From CAZYHS01 sp964647545 (GTDB taxonomy: Bacteria > UBA10199 > GCA-002796325 > 1-14-0-20-49-13): a stretch of DNA of 62,973 bases. The position numbers and the translations under genes are program-made. The notes beneath the pieces were generated by a model. The model was not told where the DNA came from, searched no databases, and worked only from the letters and a program-made list of their open reading frames with translations. The DNA is taken from the NCBI GenBank assembly GCA_964647545.1, contig CAZYHS010000011.1:1-62973 (forward strand), in the 5' to 3' direction. Shown here piece after piece: positions 1-9,478 of this stretch. The number at the start of each line of letters is the position of its first letter. Position 1 is the first letter of the stretch.

Positions 1-13
1 CGTTGTTTAAGCA

Positions 14-670
14 TTAAAAATAACTCCGCAAAATCCAGTCGCTTAAAATATTTGAAGTCGCGTGAAAGAGCACGGGGGCCGTGATTGAGCCGGTTTTAGC
101 TCTCAGCCAACCGAATAAAAGCGCAGGGAAAAATATCGAAAAATGCCACCATTGATATCTTACGAACGAATGAGAAATCGCAAATATGACGCAAGTGATT
201 ATCCAGCCCCAACCTAGCTCGACTCCGAAAATCCGCCATTTCTTTTTAAATAGCGATTCGAGCGTCGGCTGCATGTAACCTCTAAAAAAGAACTCTTCGG
301 GAAACGCGATAAAAAGTAGTTGAAAAACTATCGTCCTGCCGAGCTCGGGAAACATCGTAACTTCAAAACCTGTATAACCGAACACGATCTTCATCCAATA
401 ATGCGAAAGGATGAGAAAAGGTGGAAGAACGATCAGAGCCGACACGGCGTAATAAGCAACCCCTCTGGAAAATTGCGCAAGTGACGAATCGATAAAATCG
501 ACGCGGCGGCCTGTCTTCCACAAAACCAGAGCCGGCACATAAACGAACGTCACGGCAAAAATTGTGGCGTAAAATTTTCCGATTATCGCGACATCCTGAA
601 CGCCAAAAAGAAAACGGGCGAACCCGACCAGCAGCACGGTGACTATTGCGACCTCTGCGAGCTTTTTCAT
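14..670 (-). CDS. CPBP-family intramembrane metalloprotease
   Basis: This is a 218-residue, strongly hydrophobic protein of the CPBP (Abi/Rce1-like) family of membrane-embedded metalloproteases. The family signature is visible: EEFFFRG near residue 125 (the EExxxR motif), a histidine in AISHSF, and the second histidine block VLFHATSN near the C-terminus. These form the metal site in characterised members. Several membrane segments are evident, including residues 7-24 and 74-92. Its start overlaps the stop of the preceding lgt-like gene by ATGA, so the two are probably co-translated at the end of the lipoprotein-maturation run. Family members process prenylated proteins, bacteriocins or sorting signals; the substrate here is unknown. 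Confidence 0.85.
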   Translation of the reverse strand: MKKLAEVAIVTVLLVGFARFLFGVQDVAIIGKFYATIFAVTFVYVPALVLWKTGRRVDFIDSSLAQFSRGVAYYAVSALIVLPPFLILSHYWMKIVFGYTGFEVTMFPELGRTIVFQLLFIAFPEEFFFRGYMQPTLESLFKKKWRIFGVELGWGWIITCVIFAISHSFVRYQWWHFSIFFPALLFGWLRAKTGSITAPVLFHATSNILSDWILRSYF

Positions 671-1455
671 ACGTTATCGACCCTAAATCGCCTGCAATAA
701 CGCCACATCAACGCCCCCGCAACGACAAAACCGGCCATAACTATCTGTCCGGTCGATAAAGTCCCTCCAAACCAGATACCGCGGTCGTCGTCGCCCCTAA
801 AGAATTCTATGATGAAACGCGAAACCCCCTCATACATTAGAAACGCGGCCGCAATCTGTCCGTAGGCCGCTCTATACCGCCTGACAAGAAGCAGAACACA
901 AAACATCACCACCGCATTCAACATGAAATAGGCCTGCGACGGATGAAGCGGCTGGCCGCAATGCTTCATTAAACAAGCCGTCGAAGAGGGATCGCGAAAG
1001 ATCACATAAGGCCAGTGGGTTGCGGGCTTGCCATAACAGCAGCCGTTCAAAAAACAGCCGATCCTTACGCAGAAAATGATGAGAGGCGCAACGAGTGCGG
1101 CGATGTCGAGATATCGAGCGGTTGGAAGCTTTTTGATTCGAAGATAAACCAGCCACGATCCGATCGTAGCAATGAACGCGCCGAGAGATACAAATCCGCC
1201 CTGCCAAAAATAGAGCACTCTAATCGGCTTTTCCCAGTAATAGTCGGGGGCTTCGACCAGCACGTGAAATATTCGCGCTCCGATCATAGATGCGATGATG
1301 GCAATTATCGCCATATCAAGCACAGCTAGGTCGGAAAGTTTTTCGCGTTTGGCGAACCAAAGAGCAAGCCACGTGGCAACAAGGCTTGCTATCATGATCA
1401 TAAAGAAAAATGAGGGGATACCGGTCGAGCCGATATGAAACAGGAACGGCTTCAT
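667..1455 (-). CDS. Second, divergent prolipoprotein diacylglyceryl transferase-like protein
   Basis: A 262-residue polytopic membrane protein homologous to Lgt, which moves diacylglycerol from phosphatidylglycerol onto the lipobox cysteine of prolipoproteins. It keeps GARIFHVLVE, the variant signature RIGCFLNGCCYG and the C-terminal arginine region FIIEFFRGDDD. In E. coli the signature reads GRxGNFxNxExxG and an essential His sits in FHGG. Here the Asn and Glu of the signature are Cys, and the FHGG position reads SLGA. The protein is clearly different from the other Lgt at 5230-6021. It lies directly downstream of lspA (gap 3 nt). It may act on a subset of lipoproteins or have a changed activity; the second is less certain. 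Confidence 0.8.
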   Translation of the reverse strand: MKPFLFHIGSTGIPSFFFMIMIASLVATWLALWFAKREKLSDLAVLDMAIIAIIASMIGARIFHVLVEAPDYYWEKPIRVLYFWQGGFVSLGAFIATIGSWLVYLRIKKLPTARYLDIAALVAPLIIFCVRIGCFLNGCCYGKPATHWPYVIFRDPSSTACLMKHCGQPLHPSQAYFMLNAVVMFCVLLLVRRYRAAYGQIAAAFLMYEGVSRFIIEFFRGDDDRGIWFGGTLSTGQIVMAGFVVAGALMWRYCRRFRVDNV

Positions 1456-1458
1456 ATT

Positions 1459-1959
1459 TTACGTCCTTTCATTGGAAAAAAGCCCGACAAGCAACAGGAA
1501 CATCGCGACGGTTATCGCGGAATCGGCGACGTTAAAGGCCGGCCAGTCAAGGCGCAGGCCCAGCAGAACTTTGTCCTGCACATGAAAAGATAAAAAATCG
1601 GTGACTTCGCCCAAACGCAACCGGTCAAGACCGTTGCCCAAAATGCCGCCGGCAACCAGCGACAAAGCGACAGGCATTAGCCTTTCGGTCACCGGAGCCT
1701 TGACAATGTAGAAAATTATCACCGCAAGCGCGAATATCGATATCGCATGAAAGAACGGAAGCCGCCAAACAGAGCTGGCCTCGGACAATAAACCGAAAGC
1801 CGCCCCCGGATTTTTGTAATGAACGATCTCAAAATAGCCGTTCACCACGTCGATCTTCTGACCGAGCGGAACCAGTTTCACTATGAAATATTTCGAAAGC
1901 TGATCGAGAAAAAAAACCAGCGGCGCTATGACGACAAGTACTTTGTATTTAAATTGCAT
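1459..1959 (-). CDS. lspA: Signal peptidase II (lipoprotein signal peptidase)
   Basis: LspA is the inner-membrane aspartyl protease that cuts the signal peptide from diacylglyceryl-modified prolipoproteins. The product has about 166 residues and four membrane segments. The conserved FFLDQLSKYFIV block near residue 20 and the catalytic-Asp regions around GNGLDRLRLGEVTDFLSF and FNVADSAITV are present. I place the start at the ATG of MQFKYK, because it lies 2 nt after the ileS stop. A longer reading (to 1995) would add 12 residues inside ileS without any conserved feature. The gene is sandwiched between ileS and the second lgt-like gene; the ileS-lspA pair is a common arrangement in bacteria. 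Confidence 0.95.
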   Translation of the reverse strand: MQFKYKVLVVIAPLVFFLDQLSKYFIVKLVPLGQKIDVVNGYFEIVHYKNPGAAFGLLSEASSVWRLPFFHAISIFALAVIIFYIVKAPVTERLMPVALSLVAGGILGNGLDRLRLGEVTDFLSFHVQDKVLLGLRLDWPAFNVADSAITVAMFLLLVGLFSNERT

Positions 1960-1961
1960 AG

Positions 1962-4736
1962 TTATTTTGAGACCACCGCCGCGCATCTGGCGCATATTTC
2001 AGGATGAGCGTTGTTTGCACCGACGCTCTCCGAATATTTCCAGCAGCGCGCACATTTTGCGCCGCCGGCTTTCACAATGCCTACGGAGAGTCCGCCGATA
2101 AGGTCGCTATTTAAAACGTATTGCCCCGCCGGTTCGCTAAACTCAACCGCCGAAACAATGAACAGATCGGCCAGCGCCGCCCCGAAACTTTCGAGAAATG
2201 CCTTTAGTTCGCCGTCACATTTGATGACGACCTTTGCCTCAAGGGCGTTGCCGACCATTTTATCTTTGCGAGCGGCTTCGATGATTTTTGTAACTTCACC
2301 CCTGACGGCCATTAATTTTTCCCAGCGTGCGGCCAGTTCTTCATTGATGAAACCTGCGTCAACTTCGGGAAGCGTTGTGAGCATGATAGAATCTGCCTTG
2401 CCTGCGAAAGCGGGAGCGAACTTCCAAATCTCCTCGGAGGTAAAAGTTAAAACCGGCGCCATAAGTCGGGTCATCGTCTCCAATATTTTCCACATGACCG
2501 TTTGGGCAGAGCGCCGTTCAACACCGTTCTTTGTCTCGCAATAGAGCCTGTCCTTAAGAATATCGAGATAGAACGCGCTCATAGCTACCGTGCAGAACTC
2601 GTTGATAGCCTGATAGACCACGTGAAACTCGTATTTATCGTAGGCCTCGCGAATTTTTGCGGTCAGAGTCTGCAGTCTGTGAAGCGCCCATTTATCAAGT
2701 TCGGGCATGTCGGAATATTTTACCGAGTCGCTGTCGGGATTGAAATCGCTCAAGTTGCTTAAAATGTAGCGGGCCGTGTTGCGAATTTTGCGATAGGCTT
2801 CGCTGGTTAAGTCGAGCATCTTCTTTGAGAACCCGATGTCGGAAGTGTAGTCAACGCTCGCGAACAGAAGCCGTAAAACGTCGGCGCCGAACTTTGAAAT
2901 CACCTCTTCCGGAGCGACCACGTTGCCGAGCGACTTGCTCATTTTGCGCTGCTGCTCGTCGAGGATCAGACCGTGAGTCAGCACAGCTTTGTAGGGAGCG
3001 CTTCCGCGGTTTGCAATTGCTGTAAGCAGAGACACCTGAAACCAGCCGCGATGCTGGTCAACGCCTTCAAGATAGAGGTCGCAAGGCCAGCCTACTTTGT
3101 GGCCCTCTTCCAGAACTGCGCGCTGGCTAACCGACGAATCGAACCAAACGTCGAGAATGTCGGTGTGCTTTGTGAATTCTACGCCACCGCACTTGGGACA
3201 TTTGAAACCGTGAGGCAGGAATTTAGAGACCTCTTCGGTGAACCAAACGTCGCTGCCGTGTTTTAACGTCTCTTCGCGCAGTTTCTCGAGAACCTCGCGC
3301 TCAAGCAGCGTTGCCGAACATTTTTGACAGTCGATGGCCGGAATCGGCACGCCCCAGAAACGCTGGCGCGACAGGCACCAGTCGGGTCGGGTTTCCACCA
3401 TGTTAAAAATCCTGTCGTGCCCCCACGAAGGGATCCAAGTCGTCTTGTCGATCTCGATCTTTGCCTTTGCGCGCAAATCGTTGTGATCGACCTTCATGAA
3501 CCATTGTTCCGTCGCGCGGAAGATCAGCGGGCGTTTGCATCTCCAGCAATGCGGATAGCTGTGGCTTACGACTTCATTTTTGATCAAAGCTCCGCATGAA
3601 GCGAGCATATCGACCACCACCGGATTGGCCTTGAAGATGTTCATGCCTATCAGCGATTCGATAGCAACTTCGGCTGTGTAATTTCCGCCGGCATCGACCG
3701 GATTTAACGCCGGCAATCCATATTTTTCGCCGATGTAAAAATCTTCGGCGCCGTGGCCGGGGGCTGTGTGAACGCAACCTGTGCCGCTTTCGGCGGTGAC
3801 ATGTTCGCCCAAAATAATTACCGACTCGCGGTCGATCAAAGGATGCTTGGTCTTCAATCCTTCAAGCTCGATCCCTTTAACTTTTTTGAAGAATTTAACT
3901 TCGGGAATTCCCCATGCCGCCTTAACCTGCTCGATTAGCGGCTCTGCGACGATCAATGTTTCCCCGCCGTGCTCGATGCCGACATATTCAAAGTCGGGAT
4001 TCAGCGCGATTGCCAGATTTGAAGGAATTGTCCAAGGGGTCGTCGTCCAGATGACGAAATAAGAATTTTCTCCGAAGGGAGAGGCCCCCTGCGTTTTGAA
4101 CTTCACATAGATCGACGGCGACGAGTGGTCTTTGTACTCAACCTCGGCCTCTGCGAGCGCTGTACGGCAGCTCGCGCACCAATGGATCGGACGCAAACCG
4201 CGGTAAATAAAGCCGTCGCGCACCATATCGGAAAGAGCGCCGACAATCGACGACTCGTAGCTGTTCGACATGGTGAAATAGGGATCTTCCCAGTCGGCCA
4301 GAACGCCGAGCCGTTTAAATTCTGCGCGCTGAATATCCAAAAATTTTGCGGCATGTTCGCGGCAGAGGCGCCTGATCTCGATCAGCGGCGTATCTTTTGC
4401 CTTGGCGCCGAGATCTTTTATGACCTGATGTTCGATCGGCATGCCGTGGCAATCCCAGCCCGGAATGTAGGGCGTTTCAAAGCCCATCATCGCGCGGCTC
4501 TTCACGACAAAGTCCTTTAAAATTTTATTGATCGCGGTGCCGAGGTGAACGTGCCCGTTCGCGTATGGAGGGCCGTCGTGCAAAATGAATTTTTTGCCCC
4601 CTTTGCGGGCCTCGATCATTTTATGATAAAGTTTTTTCGATTCCCAATCTTTGATGAATTCCGGTTCTCTAACCGCAAGGTCTGCCTTCATGGGAAACGC
4701 TGTCTGAGGCAGGTTCAACGTGCTTTTGTAGTCCAT
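1962..4736 (-). CDS. ileS: Isoleucyl-tRNA synthetase
   Basis: A 924-residue class I aminoacyl-tRNA synthetase that charges tRNA-Ile. The HIGH-type motif GPPYANGHVHLG is near residue 55-66 and KMSKSLGNVV near residue 600. The C-terminal zinc finger (CARCWKYSE ... CARCAAVV) marks the bacterial form. The length matches the bacterial family (about 930). It starts 1 nt after the small lipoprotein gene and is followed 2 nt later by lspA, so it is probably part of one transcript with lgt, the lipoprotein and lspA. Confidence 0.98.
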   Translation of the reverse strand: MDYKSTLNLPQTAFPMKADLAVREPEFIKDWESKKLYHKMIEARKGGKKFILHDGPPYANGHVHLGTAINKILKDFVVKSRAMMGFETPYIPGWDCHGMPIEHQVIKDLGAKAKDTPLIEIRRLCREHAAKFLDIQRAEFKRLGVLADWEDPYFTMSNSYESSIVGALSDMVRDGFIYRGLRPIHWCASCRTALAEAEVEYKDHSSPSIYVKFKTQGASPFGENSYFVIWTTTPWTIPSNLAIALNPDFEYVGIEHGGETLIVAEPLIEQVKAAWGIPEVKFFKKVKGIELEGLKTKHPLIDRESVIILGEHVTAESGTGCVHTAPGHGAEDFYIGEKYGLPALNPVDAGGNYTAEVAIESLIGMNIFKANPVVVDMLASCGALIKNEVVSHSYPHCWRCKRPLIFRATEQWFMKVDHNDLRAKAKIEIDKTTWIPSWGHDRIFNMVETRPDWCLSRQRFWGVPIPAIDCQKCSATLLEREVLEKLREETLKHGSDVWFTEEVSKFLPHGFKCPKCGGVEFTKHTDILDVWFDSSVSQRAVLEEGHKVGWPCDLYLEGVDQHRGWFQVSLLTAIANRGSAPYKAVLTHGLILDEQQRKMSKSLGNVVAPEEVISKFGADVLRLLFASVDYTSDIGFSKKMLDLTSEAYRKIRNTARYILSNLSDFNPDSDSVKYSDMPELDKWALHRLQTLTAKIREAYDKYEFHVVYQAINEFCTVAMSAFYLDILKDRLYCETKNGVERRSAQTVMWKILETMTRLMAPVLTFTSEEIWKFAPAFAGKADSIMLTTLPEVDAGFINEELAARWEKLMAVRGEVTKIIEAARKDKMVGNALEAKVVIKCDGELKAFLESFGAALADLFIVSAVEFSEPAGQYVLNSDLIGGLSVGIVKAGGAKCARCWKYSESVGANNAHPEICARCAAVVSK

Positions 4737-4737
4737 A

Positions 4738-5229
4738 CTATTCTTCTGCTCCGATATTTGTGACCCGCAAGTCGGGATTTCTTAGATAATCGCTGACCTT
4801 TGAGAGGATCTTCTTTTCGTATATCTGGCTCGAATGCAAATGAGCTATCAAACTTTTTACATGGCTGATCACTTCAACGCGCGTCTTGCCGCTATCGTCG
4901 GTCGGAACGATCTTGACCTCAAGCCGGTAATAAGCTCCGTCGGCGCCAAAGTCGGGATGACCGCCCCACGGATCGACATAAAACGAATCGACCTTCGACG
5001 GAAGCCAGCTGCTCATCACAACTCCGTTTTGCAAATCTTCGTTTGTGATCGAATAGCCGCTGGTCTTTAGCGCCCATCTGACCGCGTAGTAGGCTTCGTT
5101 AGCGTCTGTATTGAACGTGCGAGCGACCTTAACAAGCGAGCGTTCTTTAGCTTCGGCCATAGGTTTGGAACAGGCCGAAAAATTAATCACCGCAATAAGC
5201 GCCATCATCAGGATTGCAATTTTTTTCAT
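4738..5229 (-). CDS. Small lipoprotein of unknown function
   Basis: A 163-residue protein with a lipoprotein signal peptide: MKKIAILMMALIAVINFSAC, with the lipobox FSAC at residues 17-20. The mature part is soluble, mixed alpha/beta, with a WLPSKVDSFYVDPWGG segment followed by a strand-rich region (YYRLEVKIVP, TRVEVISHV). I recognise no named family; the layout resembles small outer-membrane-assembly or envelope lipoproteins, but that is only a resemblance. It is packed between lgt (no gap) and ileS (1 nt), so it is made together with the enzymes that would modify it. Confidence 0.75.
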   Translation of the reverse strand: MKKIAILMMALIAVINFSACSKPMAEAKERSLVKVARTFNTDANEAYYAVRWALKTSGYSITNEDLQNGVVMSSWLPSKVDSFYVDPWGGHPDFGADGAYYRLEVKIVPTDDSGKTRVEVISHVKSLIAHLHSSQIYEKKILSKVSDYLRNPDLRVTNIGAEE

Positions 5230-6021
5230 TTAAGCCTCCACCGCTTCTCTTTTGCGGTTACGGACCCAGATAACCAAACCGAACAAGATCATTAGAACGC
5301 TTACAAGTTGCGCCATTGAGAACCATCCGAAAAGAAGTGTGCGATTGTCGCTTTGACGGAATAGCTCCACAATAAATCTTACGACCGCATACGAAAACAT
5401 GTAGATGGCCATGAGCTGCCCGTTGAAGCTCTTGTGTTTTCTAAACAAAAGCAGAGCGACAAAAATGGCGAGCTCTCCCAAACCGTCCATCAACTGGGTC
5501 GGGTAGAGAGGTACGCCCCCCGGCGCGAACGAATGAGGATCGTTAGGGAAAATCACAGAATACCAGCTGCCGGCCGGCGCCTCACGACCGTGGCAGCAGC
5601 CCGCCATGAAACAACCCATGCGCCCGATAAAATGTCCAAGAGGAATTGCCGGAGTAAAAATATCGACGTATTTCCAAAGCGGAAGGTTGTGGCGTTTTAT
5701 CCACCAAAAGCCCGTAACCATCGCAAAGAGGACTCCACCCTGAAAAACAAGTCCGCCTCGCCATATTTTGAACAAGCCGAGGGGATCCTTCAAAATTGTG
5801 GCCGGTTCAACGGTAACAACGTAATAAATGCGCGAACCTATGATAGCCGAAACAATTATCCAGAAAATAAGATCGAGCGCCTTTGAAGGGTCTTCGCCTA
5901 ATCTTCTGGCTTCATAAGAGACCCAAAAGATTCCCATTAAAAAAGCGAACGCGACAAGGGCGCCGTAGGTAAATATGGTAAGCCCGCCAAATATAGGTAT
6001 TTCAAACAGTATCGGGTGCAT
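5230..6021 (-). CDS. lgt: Prolipoprotein diacylglyceryl transferase
   Basis: A 263-residue polytopic inner-membrane enzyme that lipidates prolipoproteins. Family features include GSRIYYVVTVEP, WRGGLVFQGGVL, the signature IGRMGCFMAGCCHG near residue 130-143, and the terminal VRFIVELFRQSDNR. As in the paralogue at 667-1455, the signature has Cys where E. coli Lgt has Asn and Glu, and the FHGG motif reads FQGG. This copy is closer to the canonical sequence and is the likelier housekeeping enzyme. It heads the lgt-lipoprotein-ileS-lspA group, 70 nt downstream of the MltD-like gene. Confidence 0.9.
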   Translation of the reverse strand: MHPILFEIPIFGGLTIFTYGALVAFAFLMGIFWVSYEARRLGEDPSKALDLIFWIIVSAIIGSRIYYVVTVEPATILKDPLGLFKIWRGGLVFQGGVLFAMVTGFWWIKRHNLPLWKYVDIFTPAIPLGHFIGRMGCFMAGCCHGREAPAGSWYSVIFPNDPHSFAPGGVPLYPTQLMDGLGELAIFVALLLFRKHKSFNGQLMAIYMFSYAVVRFIVELFRQSDNRTLLFGWFSMAQLVSVLMILFGLVIWVRNRKREAVEA

Positions 6022-6091
6022 ATTGGCCGCCGATACTAATGAATTCGCTCGCCGATTGTAAAGAAAAATTACTCCGAATAGAGGCGCGCAA

Positions 6092-7990
6092 TCAGTCGAT
6101 TAGCAGCGTCAGTGTCATCCCCGGCTTGATAGATCTTTTTGCCGAACCGCTTAGATTGTTCCATTCGACAAGTTCGCCGACAGAGACATTGTGACGCTTT
6201 GCAATTTCCCAAAGAGTGTCGCCGCTTTTCACTTTGTATTTCGTCGATTTAGAAGCTGACTTAACCGGCTGAGCGTTCTTTTCAAACTCTCCGAGATTGA
6301 TCGCCGAAGAGACGTTCGAAGCCGACGGCACTTTCACCGGAGTCATATTGACCGACTGAGGGGACAATGCCGCGGCAGGACCTTGCTCGGCTGAAGCAGC
6401 CGCCCCGTTCGAAGCGGTGCCGGAATCGAGTGAGGTCGAAGACAAGCCTTCGGCAACCGCGCCCCCTTTAAATGCCGAAGCAACTTCAGTTGAACTCTCC
6501 GAAGAGGGTCTATCGGCAAAAAGTTTCAATTTCTGACCGTACACCAGATCACGCTCAGCTAGAGAAGGGTTCCACGACTTAAGATCGTTTATGCTCACGC
6601 CGTATCGCTGGGCGATTCTCCACCACGATTCTCCGCGTTTGACGACGTGGGTCGATGTACCGGCGAACTTGGCATTGTTCTTCTTTGACGCAACTTTAAC
6701 CGTCTCGTCAGCCGACCATATTCTTAAGACCCGACCGGCATGAATACGTCCATTTGAGATGCGGTTCCATTTTTTGAGATCTTTAACAGAAACTCCGTAC
6801 TTCTGGGATATCGAGGAGAGCGTCTCCCCCTTTTTAACACGATGCTTTGCAAACTTTCCGCTCTGTTTGACATCGGCCGAGGCAACATCTGAAGTCTCTT
6901 TTCTAATTCCGCCTCCGCTGGGAATGACAATCGTTGAACCGCGCTTTACCTGTGCCGCCGAATTAAAACCATTGGCCGCCAGCAACTCTTTTACGCTAAC
7001 ACCATACCGCCGCGCGATTCGTTTGACAGATTCTCCCTTTCTGACCGTGTGACGAACAGAGAGTACCCTCTCTCGTTCCGGAATCTGCGCAAAGGCCACT
7101 TCGAAAGTCTTGCCGGTACCTTTTGGGAGCTTAAGTTTATATCCACCCTTGGGTATTACCCCGCGCACAAGCTCGGAATTAAGCTCGTGAACAACATCTT
7201 CATCGACACCGGCGCACCTTGCAACTACCTTGATGTCGGTAGGGCCCGAGACAAAAACGGTCTCGACATCGTGAGGCGTATCGTAAACAACGTGTGCAAA
7301 ACCAAAGCGTTCGGGAGATTTGGCTATGATGGCCGCGGCTATGAACTTCGGAACGTAATCCCTTGTTTCGGCCTTAAGATAGCTTCGATCGCGTTCGAGG
7401 ATCTCCCAGAAATTTCTGGTGCCGGTCTTTTTAATAGCGCGCTCTATTTTCCCTTCACCGGCGTTATAAGCCGCAATAGCGAGGTACCAGTTCCCGAACC
7501 TAGCATATAAATCGCGTAAATATCTTGCCGCCGCAATCGTCGCCTTTTCAGCGTCACGGCGCTCGTCTATCCAAGTATCGGCATCCAGTCCGTAATGACG
7601 TCCGGTGCTTCTCATGAATTGCCATAAGCCGACAGCTTTGGCGCGAGAATACGCCTTGTGATTGAATCCGCTCTCAATGAGCGACAAATAGACCAAGTCC
7701 TGCGGCATGCCGTAAGATTTAAGGATTTCCTGCATTTGGGGAATATATTTGCCCGACCGTGCAAGATATCTGGCAAAATGGTTCCGCCCCGTCCCTTGAA
7801 AATAGTCTATCCAAGCGACAACTCTGTCGTTAACTTCGACAGGCACGTCAAACTTCGGGAGTTTGTTTTGAGCGAACTGCTTCGATGTCCAACGCGAATG
7901 ACGCGTATAATTTGAAGACGACGCGCATCCGACGACGAACATCAAGGCAAACAATGAACATAAAATAATTGTTGTCTTATAAATCTTCAT
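6092..7990 (-). CDS. mltD: Lipoprotein lytic transglycosylase with four LysM repeats (MltD-like)
   Basis: An envelope enzyme that cleaves the glycan strands of peptidoglycan. I choose the ATG of MKIYKTTI rather than the GTG two codons upstream, because a GGGGTGGG ribosome site precedes it. The signal peptide ends in the lipobox VVGC (about residue 22). The SLT catalytic domain follows, with SLIESGFN carrying the catalytic Glu near residue 106, then GLWQFM and AYNAGEGKIERA. The C-terminal half holds four LysM peptidoglycan-binding repeats, roughly residues 315-360, 383-427, 446-490 and 583-630. A Ser/Ala-rich linker separates the third and fourth. It lies just after ftsZ, so it may take part in septal wall remodelling. 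Confidence 0.93.
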   Translation of the reverse strand: MKIYKTTIILCSLFALMFVVGCASSSNYTRHSRWTSKQFAQNKLPKFDVPVEVNDRVVAWIDYFQGTGRNHFARYLARSGKYIPQMQEILKSYGMPQDLVYLSLIESGFNHKAYSRAKAVGLWQFMRSTGRHYGLDADTWIDERRDAEKATIAAARYLRDLYARFGNWYLAIAAYNAGEGKIERAIKKTGTRNFWEILERDRSYLKAETRDYVPKFIAAAIIAKSPERFGFAHVVYDTPHDVETVFVSGPTDIKVVARCAGVDEDVVHELNSELVRGVIPKGGYKLKLPKGTGKTFEVAFAQIPERERVLSVRHTVRKGESVKRIARRYGVSVKELLAANGFNSAAQVKRGSTIVIPSGGGIRKETSDVASADVKQSGKFAKHRVKKGETLSSISQKYGVSVKDLKKWNRISNGRIHAGRVLRIWSADETVKVASKKNNAKFAGTSTHVVKRGESWWRIAQRYGVSINDLKSWNPSLAERDLVYGQKLKLFADRPSSESSTEVASAFKGGAVAEGLSSTSLDSGTASNGAAASAEQGPAAALSPQSVNMTPVKVPSASNVSSAINLGEFEKNAQPVKSASKSTKYKVKSGDTLWEIAKRHNVSVGELVEWNNLSGSAKRSIKPGMTLTLLID

Positions 7991-8075
7991 ACCCACCCCA
8001 AAAGTTTGTTTTCAGTTCCGGCCAGAGTTCGTATAACAGAGCAGATTCAAAATCAACGATTAACTCGCTACATAA

Positions 8076-8103
8076 GAAGCCTCCCCGCAAGGGGGAGGTC
8101 TTC
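8076..8103 (-). terminator. GC-rich hairpin between ftsZ and mltD
   Basis: An inverted repeat gaagcctcccc / gggggaggtcttc folds into a strong stem with a small gcaa loop, 40 nt past the ftsZ stop. No clear T-run follows on the minus strand, so it may be an mRNA-stabilising or attenuating hairpin rather than a full terminator. Confidence 0.5.
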
Positions 8104-8143
8104 TACAAAATTTTTATCTTCTAACGCCCATTTGAGCGCCTAC

Positions 8144-9478
8144 TCAATCGGCCTGTTTTCTCAAGAAGGTCGGAATATCGTATTCATCTTCCTGAAAATC
8201 GACCATGCCAACTTCTTGAAAAACCTGCCTCCACTCGCCTGTGTCAACTTTTCCACCACGCATCGGAAGCGGATCGATCGTCTCGACAAGGGGAGTCGCT
8301 TCATGGTCACGGCGATTGTTCATTTCGAACTGGATCGGAGCTACTGCGGCCTGCGGTGTTTCGATCTCCGCTCTGACCTCGGCCCTTGCGTCGGCTCTGC
8401 TGGACATGACAGGTGATGCGGCCATGCTCATATTGGCACTTGGGGCTTCACGTTTTGCCTGAAAAAGCGGGGTTACAGGTTTTGCAATCGGCTTCATGCT
8501 GCTCTGACGAGCCCCTCTGACCCCTTTATTGAATCCGGTGGCGATAACTGTGACGCGAATTTCGTCCCCCATCGATTCGTCGATGACCGAGCCAAAAATA
8601 ATGTTGGCGTCTTCGTGGGCCTCTTCCTGAACGAGCTTGCTGGCTTCGTTCACTTCGTGCAGCGTCATGCTGGTGCCGCCTGTGATGTTGATAAGAATGC
8701 CGGTCGCGCCGCGGATCGAAACGTTCTCAAGCAGCGGGCTGGAGATCGCCTTTGTCGCCGCGTCGATCGCTCTATTCTCGCCGCTTGACACGCCGCTCCC
8801 CATGAGGGCCATTCCCATCTCGCTCATAACGGTTCTTACATCGGCGAAATCGAGATTGATGTGACCTTGAATGTTAATGAGGTCGGAAATACCCTTGACC
8901 GCGTGCAGTAAAACATCGTCGGCCTTTTTGAAGGCGTCCAGCATGGTCATGTTTTTATCGGCTATGCTGAGAAGTTTTTCGTTCGGGATCGTGATCAGCG
9001 TATCGACGACATCGCGAAGTTCGGCTACGCCCTCTTCGGCGACGCGGCCGCGTCTTTTGCCTTCAAATCCGAAAGGCTTGGTTACGATACCGACCGTAAG
9101 AGCCCCCATCGCCTTTGCCGTTTTTGCAATGATCGGAGCGGCGCCGGTTCCGGTGCCACCACCCATGCCTGCTGTGATGAAAACCATATCTGCGCCGGCA
9201 AGCATATCGGTTATCGTCTTTTCGTCCTCGAGAGCCGCGTTTTTACCGACATCCGGATTGGCGCCCGCTCCAAGTCCTCTGGTCAGTTCGTGACCGAGCT
9301 GGATCTTTGCGGGGGCCAGATTGACCTTAAGCGCCTGCATGTCGGTGTTGGCCGCTATGAAATCGACCCCTTCCAACCTCGAACTTATCATTGTGTTGAC
9401 AGCGTTTCCGCCTGCGCCGCCCACTCCGATGACCTTGATTCTTGCGCCTTGTTTGATATCTTCAACTAATTCGAACAT
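8144..9478 (-). CDS. ftsZ: Cell division GTPase FtsZ
   Basis: FtsZ is the tubulin-like GTPase that polymerises into the division ring. The protein has 444 residues. The tubulin signature GMGGGTGTGAAP is near residue 105-116, and the N-terminal nucleotide-binding loop GVGGAGGNAVN near residue 20. A disordered linker of about 90 residues leads to the conserved C-terminal peptide YDIPTFLRKQAD, which binds FtsA and other ring proteins. A strong ribosome site (aggagg) sits 7 nt before the ATG. It is the last dcw gene, 57 nt downstream of ftsA. Confidence 0.99.
   Translation of the reverse strand: MFELVEDIKQGARIKVIGVGGAGGNAVNTMISSRLEGVDFIAANTDMQALKVNLAPAKIQLGHELTRGLGAGANPDVGKNAALEDEKTITDMLAGADMVFITAGMGGGTGTGAAPIIAKTAKAMGALTVGIVTKPFGFEGKRRGRVAEEGVAELRDVVDTLITIPNEKLLSIADKNMTMLDAFKKADDVLLHAVKGISDLINIQGHINLDFADVRTVMSEMGMALMGSGVSSGENRAIDAATKAISSPLLENVSIRGATGILINITGGTSMTLHEVNEASKLVQEEAHEDANIIFGSVIDESMGDEIRVTVIATGFNKGVRGARQSSMKPIAKPVTPLFQAKREAPSANMSMAASPVMSSRADARAEVRAEIETPQAAVAPIQFEMNNRRDHEATPLVETIDPLPMRGGKVDTGEWRQVFQEVGMVDFQEDEYDIPTFLRKQAD

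Noticed and set aside
5434..5886. A 150-codon plus-strand frame opposite lgt
   Set aside because: Antisense to a conserved membrane enzyme; basic, low-complexity translation and no ribosome site.
8076..8103. Strong hairpin between ftsZ and mltD as a certain terminator
   Set aside because: No T-run follows on the transcribed strand, so it is listed only with moderate confidence.
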